Assembly (NCBI GenBank): GCA_903859715.1
Contig: CAIONS010000056.1
Location: forward strand, 305,181 to 369,180
Direction of reading: 5' to 3'
Source of the DNA: an uncultured Opitutia bacterium
GTDB lineage: Bacteria; Verrucomicrobiota; Verrucomicrobiia; Opitutales; Opitutaceae
Length of the DNA: 64,000 nt
How positions within the stretch are numbered: the stretch's first letter is position 1; each line of letters begins with the position of its first letter. Shown piece by piece: positions 15,650-23,987 of the stretch. The notes under the pieces were generated by a model. That model was not told where the DNA came from, did not search any database, and saw nothing but the letters and a program-made list of their open reading frames with translations. The position numbers and the translations under genes are program-made.

Positions 15650-16395
15650 ACGGCGTCCTCCACTCGTTCGCGCGCGGGGTGAGCGACGTGGTGTTTCCGC
15701 CGGTGTGCGTGCATTGCCGCGGTCTGGTGGAGAACGAAGGGACGGCGGGTGGCGGGTTCCGTCATCTCTGTGCGCGCTGCGTGCGGCAGATCGATTTTGT
15801 AGCGGCGCCCCACTGCACGACCTGCGGGCATCCGTTTTATGGCGAGGTCGAGGGCGAGCGGTTGTGTCCCCATTGCGAAGGTCTTGCTCCAGCTTACCGG
15901 GAAGGTCGCACGGCGGTGCTGTCGAAAGGTCCGGCGCGGGCGCTGATCCATGAATTCAAGTATCACCGCGGCCTGCATGTGCTGGAGGACATCGCGGAGG
16001 TTTTCCGGCGATCACCGGAGGTGCTGGCGCTGGCCCGCGGTGCGACGCTGGTGCCGGTGCCGCTGCACCCGCGCAAGGAGCGGGAGCGTGGCTACAACCA
16101 GAGTGCGCTGCTCGCGACTGAACTGGCCCGCGTGGCTGGCGGCGGCGCGCAGGTCCGGGCGTTGCTGCGGCGCACGGTGGACACGGAGACGCAGACGCAC
16201 CGCGACCGCCGGGAGCGCCAAGCCAACCTCAAAAATGCCTTTGCACTCGCCCGGGGCGCCGGCTTGAATCCCGGCCAGCATTTAATCCTGGTTGATGACG
16301 TTTTCACTACTGGTTCCACCCTCAACAGTTGCGCGCTCGCGCTGCGTCGCGCGGGCAGCCTGAATCTCGACGTTATCACCTTCGGCCACGGCTGA
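15646..16395 (+). CDS. comF: ComF family phosphoribosyltransferase-like protein
   Basis: A 249-residue ComF protein read from ATG 15646, which overlaps the truA stop. The N-terminus carries zinc-binding cysteine pairs (CVHC, CARC, CTTC, CPHC within the first ~75 residues). The PRTase core follows: ALIHEFKYHRG, LVPVPLHPRKERERGYNQS and the PRPP-binding loop LILVDDVFTTGSTL. In competent bacteria ComF helps single-stranded DNA uptake or processing; in others its role is unclear. Translational coupling with truA suggests joint expression. Confidence 0.9.
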   Translation: MNGVLHSFARGVSDVVFPPVCVHCRGLVENEGTAGGGFRHLCARCVRQIDFVAAPHCTTCGHPFYGEVEGERLCPHCEGLAPAYREGRTAVLSKGPARALIHEFKYHRGLHVLEDIAEVFRRSPEVLALARGATLVPVPLHPRKERERGYNQSALLATELARVAGGGAQVRALLRRTVDTETQTHRDRRERQANLKNAFALARGAGLNPGQHLILVDDVFTTGSTLNSCALALRRAGSLNLDVITFGHG

Positions 16396-16403
16396 TCCTC
16401 CCC

Positions 16404-17282
16404 ATGTCCCACTTCGATAAACCGACTTATACGGTCCGCAGAACCCGCAAGAAGGAAATCCCGCATGGCCTGTACACCAAAGACCCGGTGAGCGGCGAAT
16501 CGGTGTTTACCAAGGAAATCGAGGACAACCAGATGGTGGTCCCGAAGAGCGGGCACCATTTTCCCATCGGGGCGCGCGAGCGGATCGCGAAGCTGCTGGA
16601 TGAGGCCACCTTCAAGGAGGCGGATGCCAGTGTTCGCTCGGCCGACCCGCTCGGTTTCGTGGACTCGGCGCCGTATCCGACGCGCATCAAGAAATACGAG
16701 AAGGAAAGCGGCCTGCCCGAAGCGGTCATCTGCGGCACGGGCACGATTCATGGCATCCCGGTTTCGCTGGCGGTGATGGATTTTCGGTTCTGCGGCGGCA
16801 CGCTGGGCTCGGCGGCGGGCGAGAAGATCACCCGCGCCATCGAGGTCGCGCTGGCGCAGAAATGCCCGTGCCTCATCTTCAGCACCTCGGGCGGCGCGCG
16901 CATGCAGGAAGGCATTCTTTCGCTCATGCAGATGGCCAAGACCAGCGCGGCCCTCGGCCGGCTCGCGGCGGCCGGTCTGCCGTATATTTCCGTCCTGACG
17001 CATCCGACGACAGGCGGCGTGTCGGCCAGCTACGCGACGCTGGGCGACGTGATCCTTGCCGAGCCGGGCGCGCTGATCGGGTTTGCCGGGCCGCGGGTCA
17101 TCAAGGACACGACGAAGCAGACGCTGCCCCCGGGATTTCAGACGTCGGAGTTTTTGCTCAAGCACGGGCTGGTGGACCAGATCGTGAGCCGGACCGAGCT
17201 GCGCGACCGCATTGGCGATCTGCTGCTGGCCCTGTTCGTGAAGAAAAAGGCCGCCCCGCCCACGACCGTCGTCAACACCTAA
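16404..17282 (+). CDS. accD: Acetyl-CoA carboxylase carboxyltransferase subunit beta, lacking the zinc ribbon cysteines
   Basis: A 292-residue AccD read from ATG 16404 (MSHFDKPTYTVRRTRKKEIP). The crotonase-fold core is intact: LLDEATFKEADASV, FCGGTLGSAAGEKITRAIE, CLIFSTSGGARMQEG, HPTTGGVSASYATLGD and GFAGPRVIKDTTKQTLP. It transfers the carboxyl group from biotin-BCCP to acetyl-CoA in fatty-acid synthesis. The usual four zinc-ribbon cysteines (TKCxxCG ... VCPKCxHH in E. coli) are all replaced: here TKDPVSG and VVPKSGHH. The fold of that region is otherwise kept. It lies between comF and folC; accA is not nearby. Confidence 0.92.
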   Translation: MSHFDKPTYTVRRTRKKEIPHGLYTKDPVSGESVFTKEIEDNQMVVPKSGHHFPIGARERIAKLLDEATFKEADASVRSADPLGFVDSAPYPTRIKKYEKESGLPEAVICGTGTIHGIPVSLAVMDFRFCGGTLGSAAGEKITRAIEVALAQKCPCLIFSTSGGARMQEGILSLMQMAKTSAALGRLAAAGLPYISVLTHPTTGGVSASYATLGDVILAEPGALIGFAGPRVIKDTTKQTLPPGFQTSEFLLKHGLVDQIVSRTELRDRIGDLLLALFVKKKAAPPTTVVNT

Positions 17283-17298
17283 CGCGTTTTTGGCCGCC

Positions 17299-18591
17299 AT
17301 GCCCGCCAGCGATCCGGCCGATTACGCGGCGGTGACGGATTATCTCTTCGGCCTGAAGCCGCAGGGGAGCACGTACGGCATCGACCGCATGCGGCCCTTT
17401 GCCGCGGCACTGGGTCATCCGGAGGGCGCGTTGCCGCTCATCCATGTGGCGGGGACCAACGGCAAGGGCTCGGTGTCCGCGATGCTCGATGCGATCCTTC
17501 ACGCGGCCGGTTGGCGGGTGGGGCTCTATACGTCGCCCCACCTGGTGAATTTGGGAGAACGCGTGCAGGTCGACCGGCAGATGCTGCGCGAGGACGAACT
17601 CGTGGCCTATACGCGGGAGTTGCGTCCGCTGGCGGACCGCATTGCGCAGGTGAAGGCCGATGAGCGGCCGAGTTTCTTTGAGTTTATGACGGCGATGGCG
17701 CTGCTGCAGTTCACGCGGAAAGGCTGCGACATCGGCGTGCTCGAGACGGGACTCGGCGGGCGGCTGGACGCGACGAACATCGTGGAGCCCGAAGCCAGCG
17801 TGATCACCTCGATCGGCATGGATCACTGCGAGTACCTCGGCCACGAACTAGGGCTGATCGCGCGGGAGAAGGCCGGCATCATCAAGCCCGGACGCCCGGT
17901 GGTGATGGGCCGGATGCCGCTTGAGGCGGAAGTCGTGATCCGGGCGGTGGCCTCGGAGCGCGGGTCGCCGCTGGTGTCGGTCGCCGAGGAATTTGGCGAT
18001 GAACTCGGAGATTATCCGGCGACGAATTTGGAGGGGGATTACCAACGCTGGAATGCGGCGACGGCGTGGCTGGCGGCAAAGGCCTTGCCGGTGAAATGGC
18101 GGATCACGGACGAGGTCATTGCCCGCGGCCTGCGCCAGGTGGACTGGCCGGGCCGCTGGCAACGGGTGGTGGTAGGTGGACGGCTGACGATTTTGGATGC
18201 GTCACACAACCCGGAAGGCGCACAGGTGTTGGAGACCAGCCTGGCGCAGTTGGTGGCGGAGACGGGCCATGCGCCGGTGGTGATCACCGCCGCGCTCGGC
18301 GCGGCGCGGGCGGGTCCGCTGATGGAGACCATCTGCCGGCATGCGAAAGAAATTTACCTCGTGGTGCCGAACCAGCCGCGGGCGTGTTCGTACGAGGAAC
18401 TCGAATCGCTGGTGCCGGCGACGTTTAAGGGGCGGGTCGTGCGGGCGACCGTCGCGGGCCTTTTTCCAACGGCCACCGCCTGCACGGCTGGTGGTCCGGA
18501 AGACACGCTTGTTGTGACGGGATCAATTTACCTCCTCGGTGAAGTGATGGCGCGGCTGGATTCGAAGGTGGGTTCGTCGGAAGAGTATTGA
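17299..18591 (+). CDS. folC: Folylpolyglutamate synthase / dihydrofolate synthase
   Basis: A 430-residue Mur-ligase-fold enzyme that adds glutamate to dihydropteroate and folates. Seen: the ATP-binding P-loop VAGTNGKGSVSAMLDAIL, the folate-binding YTSPHLVNLGERVQVD, GLGGRLDATN and EASVITSIGMDHCEYLG, then ASHNPEGAQVLE in the C-terminal ligase domain. ATG 17299 is preferred over an in-frame TTG at 17290. Length fits the family. It is the last gene of the truA-comF-accD-folC run; accD-folC adjacency is common in bacteria. Confidence 0.93.
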   Translation: MPASDPADYAAVTDYLFGLKPQGSTYGIDRMRPFAAALGHPEGALPLIHVAGTNGKGSVSAMLDAILHAAGWRVGLYTSPHLVNLGERVQVDRQMLREDELVAYTRELRPLADRIAQVKADERPSFFEFMTAMALLQFTRKGCDIGVLETGLGGRLDATNIVEPEASVITSIGMDHCEYLGHELGLIAREKAGIIKPGRPVVMGRMPLEAEVVIRAVASERGSPLVSVAEEFGDELGDYPATNLEGDYQRWNAATAWLAAKALPVKWRITDEVIARGLRQVDWPGRWQRVVVGGRLTILDASHNPEGAQVLETSLAQLVAETGHAPVVITAALGAARAGPLMETICRHAKEIYLVVPNQPRACSYEELESLVPATFKGRVVRATVAGLFPTATACTAGGPEDTLVVTGSIYLLGEVMARLDSKVGSSEEY

Positions 18592-18633
18592 CCAGGACCT
18601 TTGTATTGGACCCAACCGCCCGCAAATTCGGTT

Positions 18634-18654
18634 GAACCGACGAACCGTCGGTTC
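18634..18654 (+). terminator. Possible terminator hairpin after folC
   Basis: GAACCGACG and CGTCGGTTC form a perfect 9-bp stem with a 3-base loop, followed by ATTTAAC. The T-run is weak, so termination is plausible but not certain. Confidence 0.45.
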
Positions 18655-18674
18655 ATTTAACATTGGCCAAAGAA

Positions 18675-19088
18675 ATGTCCCGCCTCCCACACGCCAAGGC
18701 AAAGCTGACCTTTCTGCCGCATGCGGAAGGGGGCAGAAAAATTGTTCCGCCCGCAGAGTTCTTGCGGTCGCTAAAGTATCGCCCGCACATCGTCATCGGT
18801 GACCCGAAACAGCGTAAAATGCGCGACAGCGTCTTGTCGAAGGCGCAGCTCATTTACGAAGGAGACGGAGAGTATCTTGGAGTCGTTTTATCCGATGTGG
18901 ACCGCGAGCCTAAAGAAGGAGAAGTGGTAGTGGTCGAATTGGCATTCATGTATTTCCCACAGGTTAGTTATCGCGATGTCGTTCCTGGCGCTACATTTAC
19001 GCTTCGTGAAGGCGCGCGGATTATTGGGTTCGGGCAGATTATCGAAATAAGTGAGAAAGAAGCGAAAAGGGCTTCAAACGCCCAATAG
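18675..19088 (+). CDS. Stand-alone protein resembling EF-Tu domain III
   Basis: A 137-residue protein read from ATG 18675 (MSRLPHAKAKLTFLPHAEGG); a TTG four codons upstream is possible. It follows the C-terminal beta-barrel of elongation factor Tu: AKLTFLPHAEGGRK, YRPHIVIGD and, near the end, PGATFTLREGARIIGFGQIIEI. There is no GTPase domain. Such isolated domains occur in bacteria with unknown roles. Its DNA looks less GC-rich than the neighbouring genes, which hints at separate acquisition. It is flanked by folC and a DUF1801 gene, with no evident link to either. Confidence 0.65.
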   Translation: MSRLPHAKAKLTFLPHAEGGRKIVPPAEFLRSLKYRPHIVIGDPKQRKMRDSVLSKAQLIYEGDGEYLGVVLSDVDREPKEGEVVVVELAFMYFPQVSYRDVVPGATFTLREGARIIGFGQIIEISEKEAKRASNAQ

Positions 19089-19186
19089 TCTGAAAAGGGG
19101 ATATACCTTGAATCTTGACTGAGAGAGTCGCCGAAGACTCATCCGAGACGCTCTAGACCGTCCAATCAGCAGCCAAATATCCTACG

Positions 19187-19579
19187 ATGACCACCGATGA
19201 ACGTCTAGGCACCTTCGAGGCGATTTTGAAGCCGCATGCTTCGGAAATCCAAGCGATTGCACGGGCCCTGCGTGCGCTTATTGAATCATTGCATCCGGAG
19301 AGTGTGGAAACTCCGCGGATTGGGGAGAAGTGCACGACTTATGGGGTTGGGCCCAGGAAGATGACCGAGGCTTACGCGCATATCATGCCGCTCACGTCGT
19401 CGGTGAATCTGGGCTTCTATCATGGCCTGGCTTTGCCTGATCCGGCCGGGTTGCTGGAGGGGACGGGCAAGGCGGCGCGGCATGCGAAGATCAGGACGAT
19501 GGCCGAGGCGAAGTCGGCGGCTGTCAAGGCGCTGATCAAGGCGGCGGTGAAGGAGAGGGCGGCGGCGGTGGCGGGATGA
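19187..19579 (+). CDS. DUF1801 domain protein
   Basis: A 130-residue protein that looks like a DUF1801 member (YdhG-like fold): an N-terminal helical part (IQAIARALRALIESLHPESV), then IGEKCTTYGVGPRKM, AYAHIMPLTSSVNLGFYHG and a lysine/alanine-rich helical tail (AAVKALIKAAVKERAAAVAG). The biochemical role of the family is not known. It is monocistronic and convergent with purA. Confidence 0.7.
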   Translation: MTTDERLGTFEAILKPHASEIQAIARALRALIESLHPESVETPRIGEKCTTYGVGPRKMTEAYAHIMPLTSSVNLGFYHGLALPDPAGLLEGTGKAARHAKIRTMAEAKSAAVKALIKAAVKERAAAVAG

Positions 19580-19687
19580 GGAAGAATGCCTGAAGGATGG
19601 GACGCGGCGGGGGCGCCGCGGCTCCAGTTCAAGGCAAGCGGGTTGAGGGCAACTCGCTCCACCTTTTGTTGCGCGCAAGCGCGCAAC

Positions 19688-21232
19688 CTACGCCAAGCGG
19701 ATGAGCTCGGGGGTGGCGGGGACATCCTTGATGATCTGGGACGGCTCGGGGCCGACGCCGAGGTAGCGGAGGTTCGCGAGCTTGTCGGCGGAGGGCCAAG
19801 GCGCGCCGGCGTAGGCGACGTCGAGCGTGCTTTTCATCATGGCGGCGACGTAGCGCTGGGCGTTCTTTGGCAGGTCGGCGAAGCGACGCACCGTTGAAAT
19901 ATCCTCCGACCAGCCGGGATGGCGGGTGTAGACGGCGCGCAGGGTTTTGCGGACGGCCTCGTTGCGCGGGACGTGCGCGTAGCGTTTGCCGGCGGCGTCC
20001 TCGTAGGCGGTGCAGATGAGCAGTTCGCCGCGCCACGCGCCGGCGTAGGTGAGGGCGTCGGCCTTGTTGATCATCATGTCCTGATAACCGCCGTAGCGCA
20101 GAGCGTCACCCTTCTCGACGGCGTCGAACCAGCCGACCATGCGCTGGCGGCCCGTGCTCGTGCCGAACTCGAGCTGCTTGAGCTTCACGGCGAGCGGATG
20201 GGCGTCGTCCATCTGCGTGATGAACGTGTGCGTGCCGACCTTGGTGTCGTACGCTTTGGCAACACCGACGGTGTGGATGCGCTGCACGGGAATCCCGGCG
20301 CTCTCGAAGAACTCGGGAGTGAAGGTGTGCGAGGCAGTGACGTTGGGCGAGTAGCCATGGCGTTTGTCGAGCCAATAGGCCTGGCCGAATTCGCCGATGA
20401 TGGTGCGGCCGGCGCGCAGTTCGCGCAGGATGAGTTCGCGGACCTCGCCGATGTTCGTCGCGAGGGCGGTGCCGGCCTGCCAGTAGGCGGCGGTGACGGC
20501 GTCGAGGTTGAGCGTGAACGGCGCGGCACCGCGGAAGCGGGTGAAGTCGAATTCGGCCTTTTCGAATACGCCGAGTTCGAGGCCCTCGGCGTTGGCGCGC
20601 AGCTCGGCGGTGGTGAGCTTGTCGAAGAAGCCGGTGAAGGTCTCGGGGCTCACGCGGCAGACATGCTGGATGGTGCGAAGGGCGCGGTCGGCGCGCTGGG
20701 CGAGCTTGCGGGCGAAGAAATTCGGGCCGGCTTGGAAATCGGAGAAAGTGATCTGCCACTGTCCGACCTCGTCGAGGTAAGCGGGCGTGATGCCGCGGCC
20801 GGTGGAGCCGCGGGGTTCCTCGGAGAGCACGTTGGTGCGATAATCCTCCCAGGCGAGGTCGAGTAGGCGGTGGGTGAGGTCGGTGACCATCGTACGCTCG
20901 TCGATGACGAGGCGGGAGAGGATGGCGTGGCCCTTTTTCTCGAGGGGGCGGGTTTCCCACCAGATCTTGCGGGGATCGGCGACAACGCCGCTGCCGATGC
21001 AGAGGTGGGCGGCGTCCTGGACGACGACGCCGGCAGGGAGGAGGTTGAGCTTGATGCCGCCGGCGGTGTGGCCGGAGTTGGCGCCGCCATTGACCTTGAG
21101 CACGACTGAGACGGGCGCGCCGGTGCCGCGGAGCTCGTTGGCGATCTCGGGGATGAGGCGGCCTTTGCCTTCGTCACCGAGGGAAATGCCCACGTCGGCG
21201 ATGAGCTGGCTGGAAAAAGGGAGGAGGGACAT
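19688..21232 (-). CDS. purA: Adenylosuccinate synthetase, long divergent form
   Basis: A 514-residue PurA read from ATG 21232 ([20 protein letters not shown]); typical enzymes have about 430. It joins IMP and aspartate using GTP, the first committed step to AMP. Motifs: [16 protein letters not shown] with the catalytic Asp, [11 protein letters not shown] (His of the active site), [17 protein letters not shown], and [17 protein letters not shown]. The usual EGAQ segment reads [20 protein letters not shown]. Extra length lies mostly in the middle (around [20 protein letters not shown]) and the C-terminus. It follows guaB on the same strand across a 380-base gap, so both IMP branches are encoded together. 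Confidence 0.88.
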   Translation of the reverse strand: MSLLPFSSQLIADVGISLGDEGKGRLIPEIANELRGTGAPVSVVLKVNGGANSGHTAGGIKLNLLPAGVVVQDAAHLCIGSGVVADPRKIWWETRPLEKKGHAILSRLVIDERTMVTDLTHRLLDLAWEDYRTNVLSEEPRGSTGRGITPAYLDEVGQWQITFSDFQAGPNFFARKLAQRADRALRTIQHVCRVSPETFTGFFDKLTTAELRANAEGLELGVFEKAEFDFTRFRGAAPFTLNLDAVTAAYWQAGTALATNIGEVRELILRELRAGRTIIGEFGQAYWLDKRHGYSPNVTASHTFTPEFFESAGIPVQRIHTVGVAKAYDTKVGTHTFITQMDDAHPLAVKLKQLEFGTSTGRQRMVGWFDAVEKGDALRYGGYQDMMINKADALTYAGAWRGELLICTAYEDAAGKRYAHVPRNEAVRKTLRAVYTRHPGWSEDISTVRRFADLPKNAQRYVAAMMKSTLDVAYAGAPWPSADKLANLRYLGVGPEPSQIIKDVPATPELIRLA

Positions 21233-21612
21233 GGGGGTTGCGGGAGGAAGACGCGGCAACCGAAGTCAGTCCGGGAGAAAAACCCCTGTTGCAGAGCAGG
21301 AGAGAGCCGACGCCGGGGGCGGGGGCAAACAAAAACCGGCCGAATGACAGGGATGCGCTCTTGGTAATCGCAAAGTCGCGAAGGGGCAAAGGCCAAACCA
21401 AAGAAGCAATCCGGTCAGCTGGATCGCCGCGCTTGACGGTGCCAGACTCGCGATCACAAACCGTCATAAGCCGTGGCTGAGCTGAATTGAGGCTCACGCA
21501 AAGGCGCAGAGAACGCAGAGAAATCCGGGCAAACGATCTTAGTCTATTCTCTCTGCGTTCTCCGTGCCTCTGCGTGAGACCTTTCCGGTGTCTCGCCAGG
21601 CAAAAGCCAAGC
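21233..21612. other. 380-base intergenic region between guaB and purA with repeat arms
   Basis: No gene supported. It holds a single periodic arm at 21368-21392 (TCGCAAAGTCGCGAAGGGGC) and a full inverted repeat at 21493-21578. The purA promoter should lie between the arm and 21232, but no clear -35/-10 was found. Confidence 0.6.
21493..21578. repeat. Inverted repeat, 9-nt periodic arms
   Basis: Left arm 21493-21522 (CTCACGCAAAGGCGCAGAGA) and right arm 21550-21578 are complements with about four mismatches. The arm repeats an AxCGCAGAG-like nonamer. It lies immediately after the guaB stop in the direction of transcription. Confidence 0.85.
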
Positions 21613-23199
21613 TCAGTTCTTCTGGGTCGAGACCTCGATCACGTCGTGGGGGGCGGCTTCTTTCTGGCCGGCGGAGCTGACGTGGATGTAGCGGGCTTTG
21701 GCGCGCAATTCGGTAAGATTGGCGGCGCCGAGGTAGCCCATGCCGGACTGCACGCCGCCGATCAGCGTGCCGAGGACTTCGTCCACGGAACCCGACACTT
21801 CTTTCAGCGCCTCGATGCCTTCGGCGGCGACCTTGCGGGCGTTGTCGTTCTTGTCGTGACCGTAACGGGCGGCGCTGCCGGCCTTCATGGCGGAGAGGCT
21901 GCCCATGCCGCGATATTGTTTATAGACCTTGCCGCTGATCTCCATGATCTCGCCCGGCGCCTCACGGCAACCGGCGAGCAGGCCGCCGCAGATGACGGCG
22001 TCGGAGAGCGTGAGGGCCTTCACGATGTCACCGGACTTCGTAATGCCGCCGTCGGCGATGAGGCGGACGCCTTTTTTCTTCGCGACAGTACCAGCGACGT
22101 AGAGCGCGGTGAGCTGTGGAATGCCGACGCCGGCGACGATGCGCGTGGTGCAGATGGAGCCCGGGCCCTGGCCAATCTTGATGGCGTTGGCGCCGCAATC
22201 GGCGAGGAAGCTCACGCCGGCGGCGCTGGTGACGTTGCCGGCGATGAGCGTGAGGTCAGGAAACGCCTGGCGAACCAGTTTGACGACGTCGCCGACACCG
22301 GCGGTGTGGCCGTGGGCGGTGGAGACGGCGATCGCGTCGATGTGTTCGTCGACCAGATGGCCGACATGGGCGAGGATGGTTTCGCGATCGAGCGAGCCGT
22401 CGGGCAGGCGGACGGGCGAGAGGGCGGCGCCGACGACGAGGCGGACCTGGGAGTCGCGCGCGGGTTTGCGGCGGGACTTGGCCTCACCGGTGATTTTCTC
22501 CACGTCGGAAATGGTGACGAGGCCGCGGAGTTTGCCGGCGGCATCGACGACCAGCATCTTGTTGAGGCCGACATTGGCGGAGAAGAACAGGTCGGCGGCC
22601 TTGATCGGATCCTTGGCGACGGCACTTTCCTTTTCCGTGATGAGCTGGGCGCGGGGAGTCATGACCGCGGAGACCGGCTTGGACTTGTAGCGGTCCTTGA
22701 CGACATTGCCGGAGAGCAAGCCGACGAGTTTGCCGGTGACATCGACGACCGGGAAGGTGGAGAAGGCGAAGCGCTTGGCCTCGATCATGGCGAGGACGTT
22801 GCCGATGAGCTGGTTGGGCGTGACGGTGATCGGGTCCTGGATGAGGCCGTGGATGTGGCGTTTTACGCGGGCGACTTCCTTCACCTGATCCTTGGGGGGC
22901 ATGTTGTAATGGATGGGGCCGAGGCCGCCGTTGAGCGCCATGGCGATGGCCATGCGCGACTCGGTGACGGTGTCCATGTCCGACGAGATGACCGGAATCT
23001 GGAGCCGGAGGGCGTCGGAGATCGAAGTCGCGGTGTCGGCGTCCTTGGGCAGGATGTCCGAGTACAGCGTGGCGAGCGAGACGTCGTCGAACGTGAGGGC
23101 CGTCGGGAGGCTGGCGCGGAAGAAAGCGTCGGCCGGCAGATAGAACTCGGGGTCAGCGCCGGAGGTGGAGGACGTGGCAACCTTGGTCATGATTGCCAT
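21613..23199 (-). CDS. guaB: Inosine-5'-monophosphate dehydrogenase
   Basis: A 528-residue IMPDH, converting IMP to XMP with NAD+. The N-terminus ([18 protein letters not shown]) opens the TIM barrel. Two CBS domains are inserted at about residues 100-225 ([40 protein letters not shown]). The catalytic cysteine loop is [18 protein letters not shown], followed by the [17 protein letters not shown] finger. The C-terminal [16 protein letters not shown] is typical. The start could be ATG 23199 or ATG 23190. Length is slightly above the usual ~490. It precedes purA on the same strand. Confidence 0.94.
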   Translation of the reverse strand: MAIMTKVATSSTSGADPEFYLPADAFFRASLPTALTFDDVSLATLYSDILPKDADTATSISDALRLQIPVISSDMDTVTESRMAIAMALNGGLGPIHYNMPPKDQVKEVARVKRHIHGLIQDPITVTPNQLIGNVLAMIEAKRFAFSTFPVVDVTGKLVGLLSGNVVKDRYKSKPVSAVMTPRAQLITEKESAVAKDPIKAADLFFSANVGLNKMLVVDAAGKLRGLVTISDVEKITGEAKSRRKPARDSQVRLVVGAALSPVRLPDGSLDRETILAHVGHLVDEHIDAIAVSTAHGHTAGVGDVVKLVRQAFPDLTLIAGNVTSAAGVSFLADCGANAIKIGQGPGSICTTRIVAGVGIPQLTALYVAGTVAKKKGVRLIADGGITKSGDIVKALTLSDAVICGGLLAGCREAPGEIMEISGKVYKQYRGMGSLSAMKAGSAARYGHDKNDNARKVAAEGIEALKEVSGSVDEVLGTLIGGVQSGMGYLGAANLTELRAKARYIHVSSAGQKEAAPHDVIEVSTQKN

Positions 23200-23295
23200 G
23201 AACGAAGTAAGCCCGGGCGCGGGGAGCGCAAACAGAAAGTCAGATCAGGTGCCAGGGGAGGTTAATGCTGCTTTTCCTGAAAAGCCTCCAAACCA

Positions 23296-23330
23296 TTTTA
23301 ACCACGGATTTCACGGATAACACGGATGAG
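23296..23330. repeat. Single nonamer-repeat arm (ACCACGGAT type)
   Basis: TTTTAACCACGGATTTCACG followed by GATAACACGGAT: three successive nonamers with the core CACGGA. It lies just past the stop of the GxxExxY gene. Its partner sequence is not adjacent; the related full inverted repeat is on the other side of that gene, at 23811-23909. Confidence 0.8.
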
Positions 23331-23334
23331 AAAC

Positions 23335-23697
23335 CTACCGGACAATGCGCTTCCAGCGCAGGTCTGAGTGCTTGAAGTTCAACAGCAATGCGACCTGCAG
23401 TGCTGTGATGTTAAGATAACCGATCATCTGGGCGACATGAGCCTCGTTGAAATCGACTGCGACTTTTGGGTCTGCGATGACGGTGTCGTCCACGATCAAA
23501 TCGGGAATCAAGGTGCCGATTTCAACGCCGTCATAGAGCACGAGGTAGGCTCGTTGTTGTTCGACTTTGTGGCCGCGTTTGACGAGTTCCAGCACCAAGG
23601 CCCGTTCGTAAAGCTTTTCTTCGAGCCCCGGTTTCAGCGTGTTTAAGACCATCATCGCGGCGCCAATGATATCTTCGGTCAGTTTTTCGTGAAGCAC
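23335..23697 (-). CDS. GxxExxY family protein
   Basis: A 120-residue protein that carries the family-defining motif GLEEKLYERALVLEL (GxxExxY), plus IIGAAMMVLNTL before it and LIPDLIVDDTVIADPKVAVD and QMIGYLNITALQVALLLNF after it. Family members are small, often of low expression and unknown function; a PD-(D/E)xK nuclease-like fold has been suggested to me by the D...D-x-K spacing, but that is inference. The gene is bracketed by CACGGA-type nonamer repeats on both sides, and its GC content is lower than that of its neighbours. Confidence 0.85.
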   Translation of the reverse strand: MLHEKLTEDIIGAAMMVLNTLKPGLEEKLYERALVLELVKRGHKVEQQRAYLVLYDGVEIGTLIPDLIVDDTVIADPKVAVDFNEAHVAQMIGYLNITALQVALLLNFKHSDLRWKRIVR

Positions 23698-23810
23698 CGC
23701 TCATCCGTCTCATCCGAGTAAACTACGGTCAATCGGTTTGGCTAAAAAAGAACTCTAATGCAGGGTTCTCGCAGAACGGGATCGATCCACCTACGCAAAC
23801 ATCCAAAGCA

Positions 23811-23909
23811 TTTAACCACGGATTGCGCGGATGCATACTTTCGAGCGCCGATCTGGATGGAGTAATTGAGGCCTTTATCCAGATCGAATCCGTGAAATCC
23901 GTGGTTAAA
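23811..23909. repeat. Inverted repeat, ACCACGGAT type, with inner 9-bp stem
   Basis: Outer arms 23811-23834 (TTTAACCACGGATTGCGCGG) and 23886-23909 match with four mismatches. A perfect inner stem GATCTGGAT (23850-23858) / ATCCAGATC (23877-23885) follows. The outer arm is the same family as 23296-23330 and 31807-31942. Confidence 0.88.
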
Positions 23910-23987
23910 AATTCCGGGTTTTGATGAGTGCCAGTTGTTTCACTTTGATTTATTGCGGTGGTGGGAGTGCTGTGGGGGACTGTTTGT

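Noticed and set aside
14873..18591. truA-comF-accD-folC as an accessory system
   Set aside because: All four are ordinary housekeeping genes, and their tight packing is usual.
19688..21232. PurA as a phage-type PurZ (2-aminoadenine genome)
   Set aside because: PurZ lacks the catalytic aspartate of the GDEGKG motif, but it is present here, and no companion Z-genome genes are nearby.
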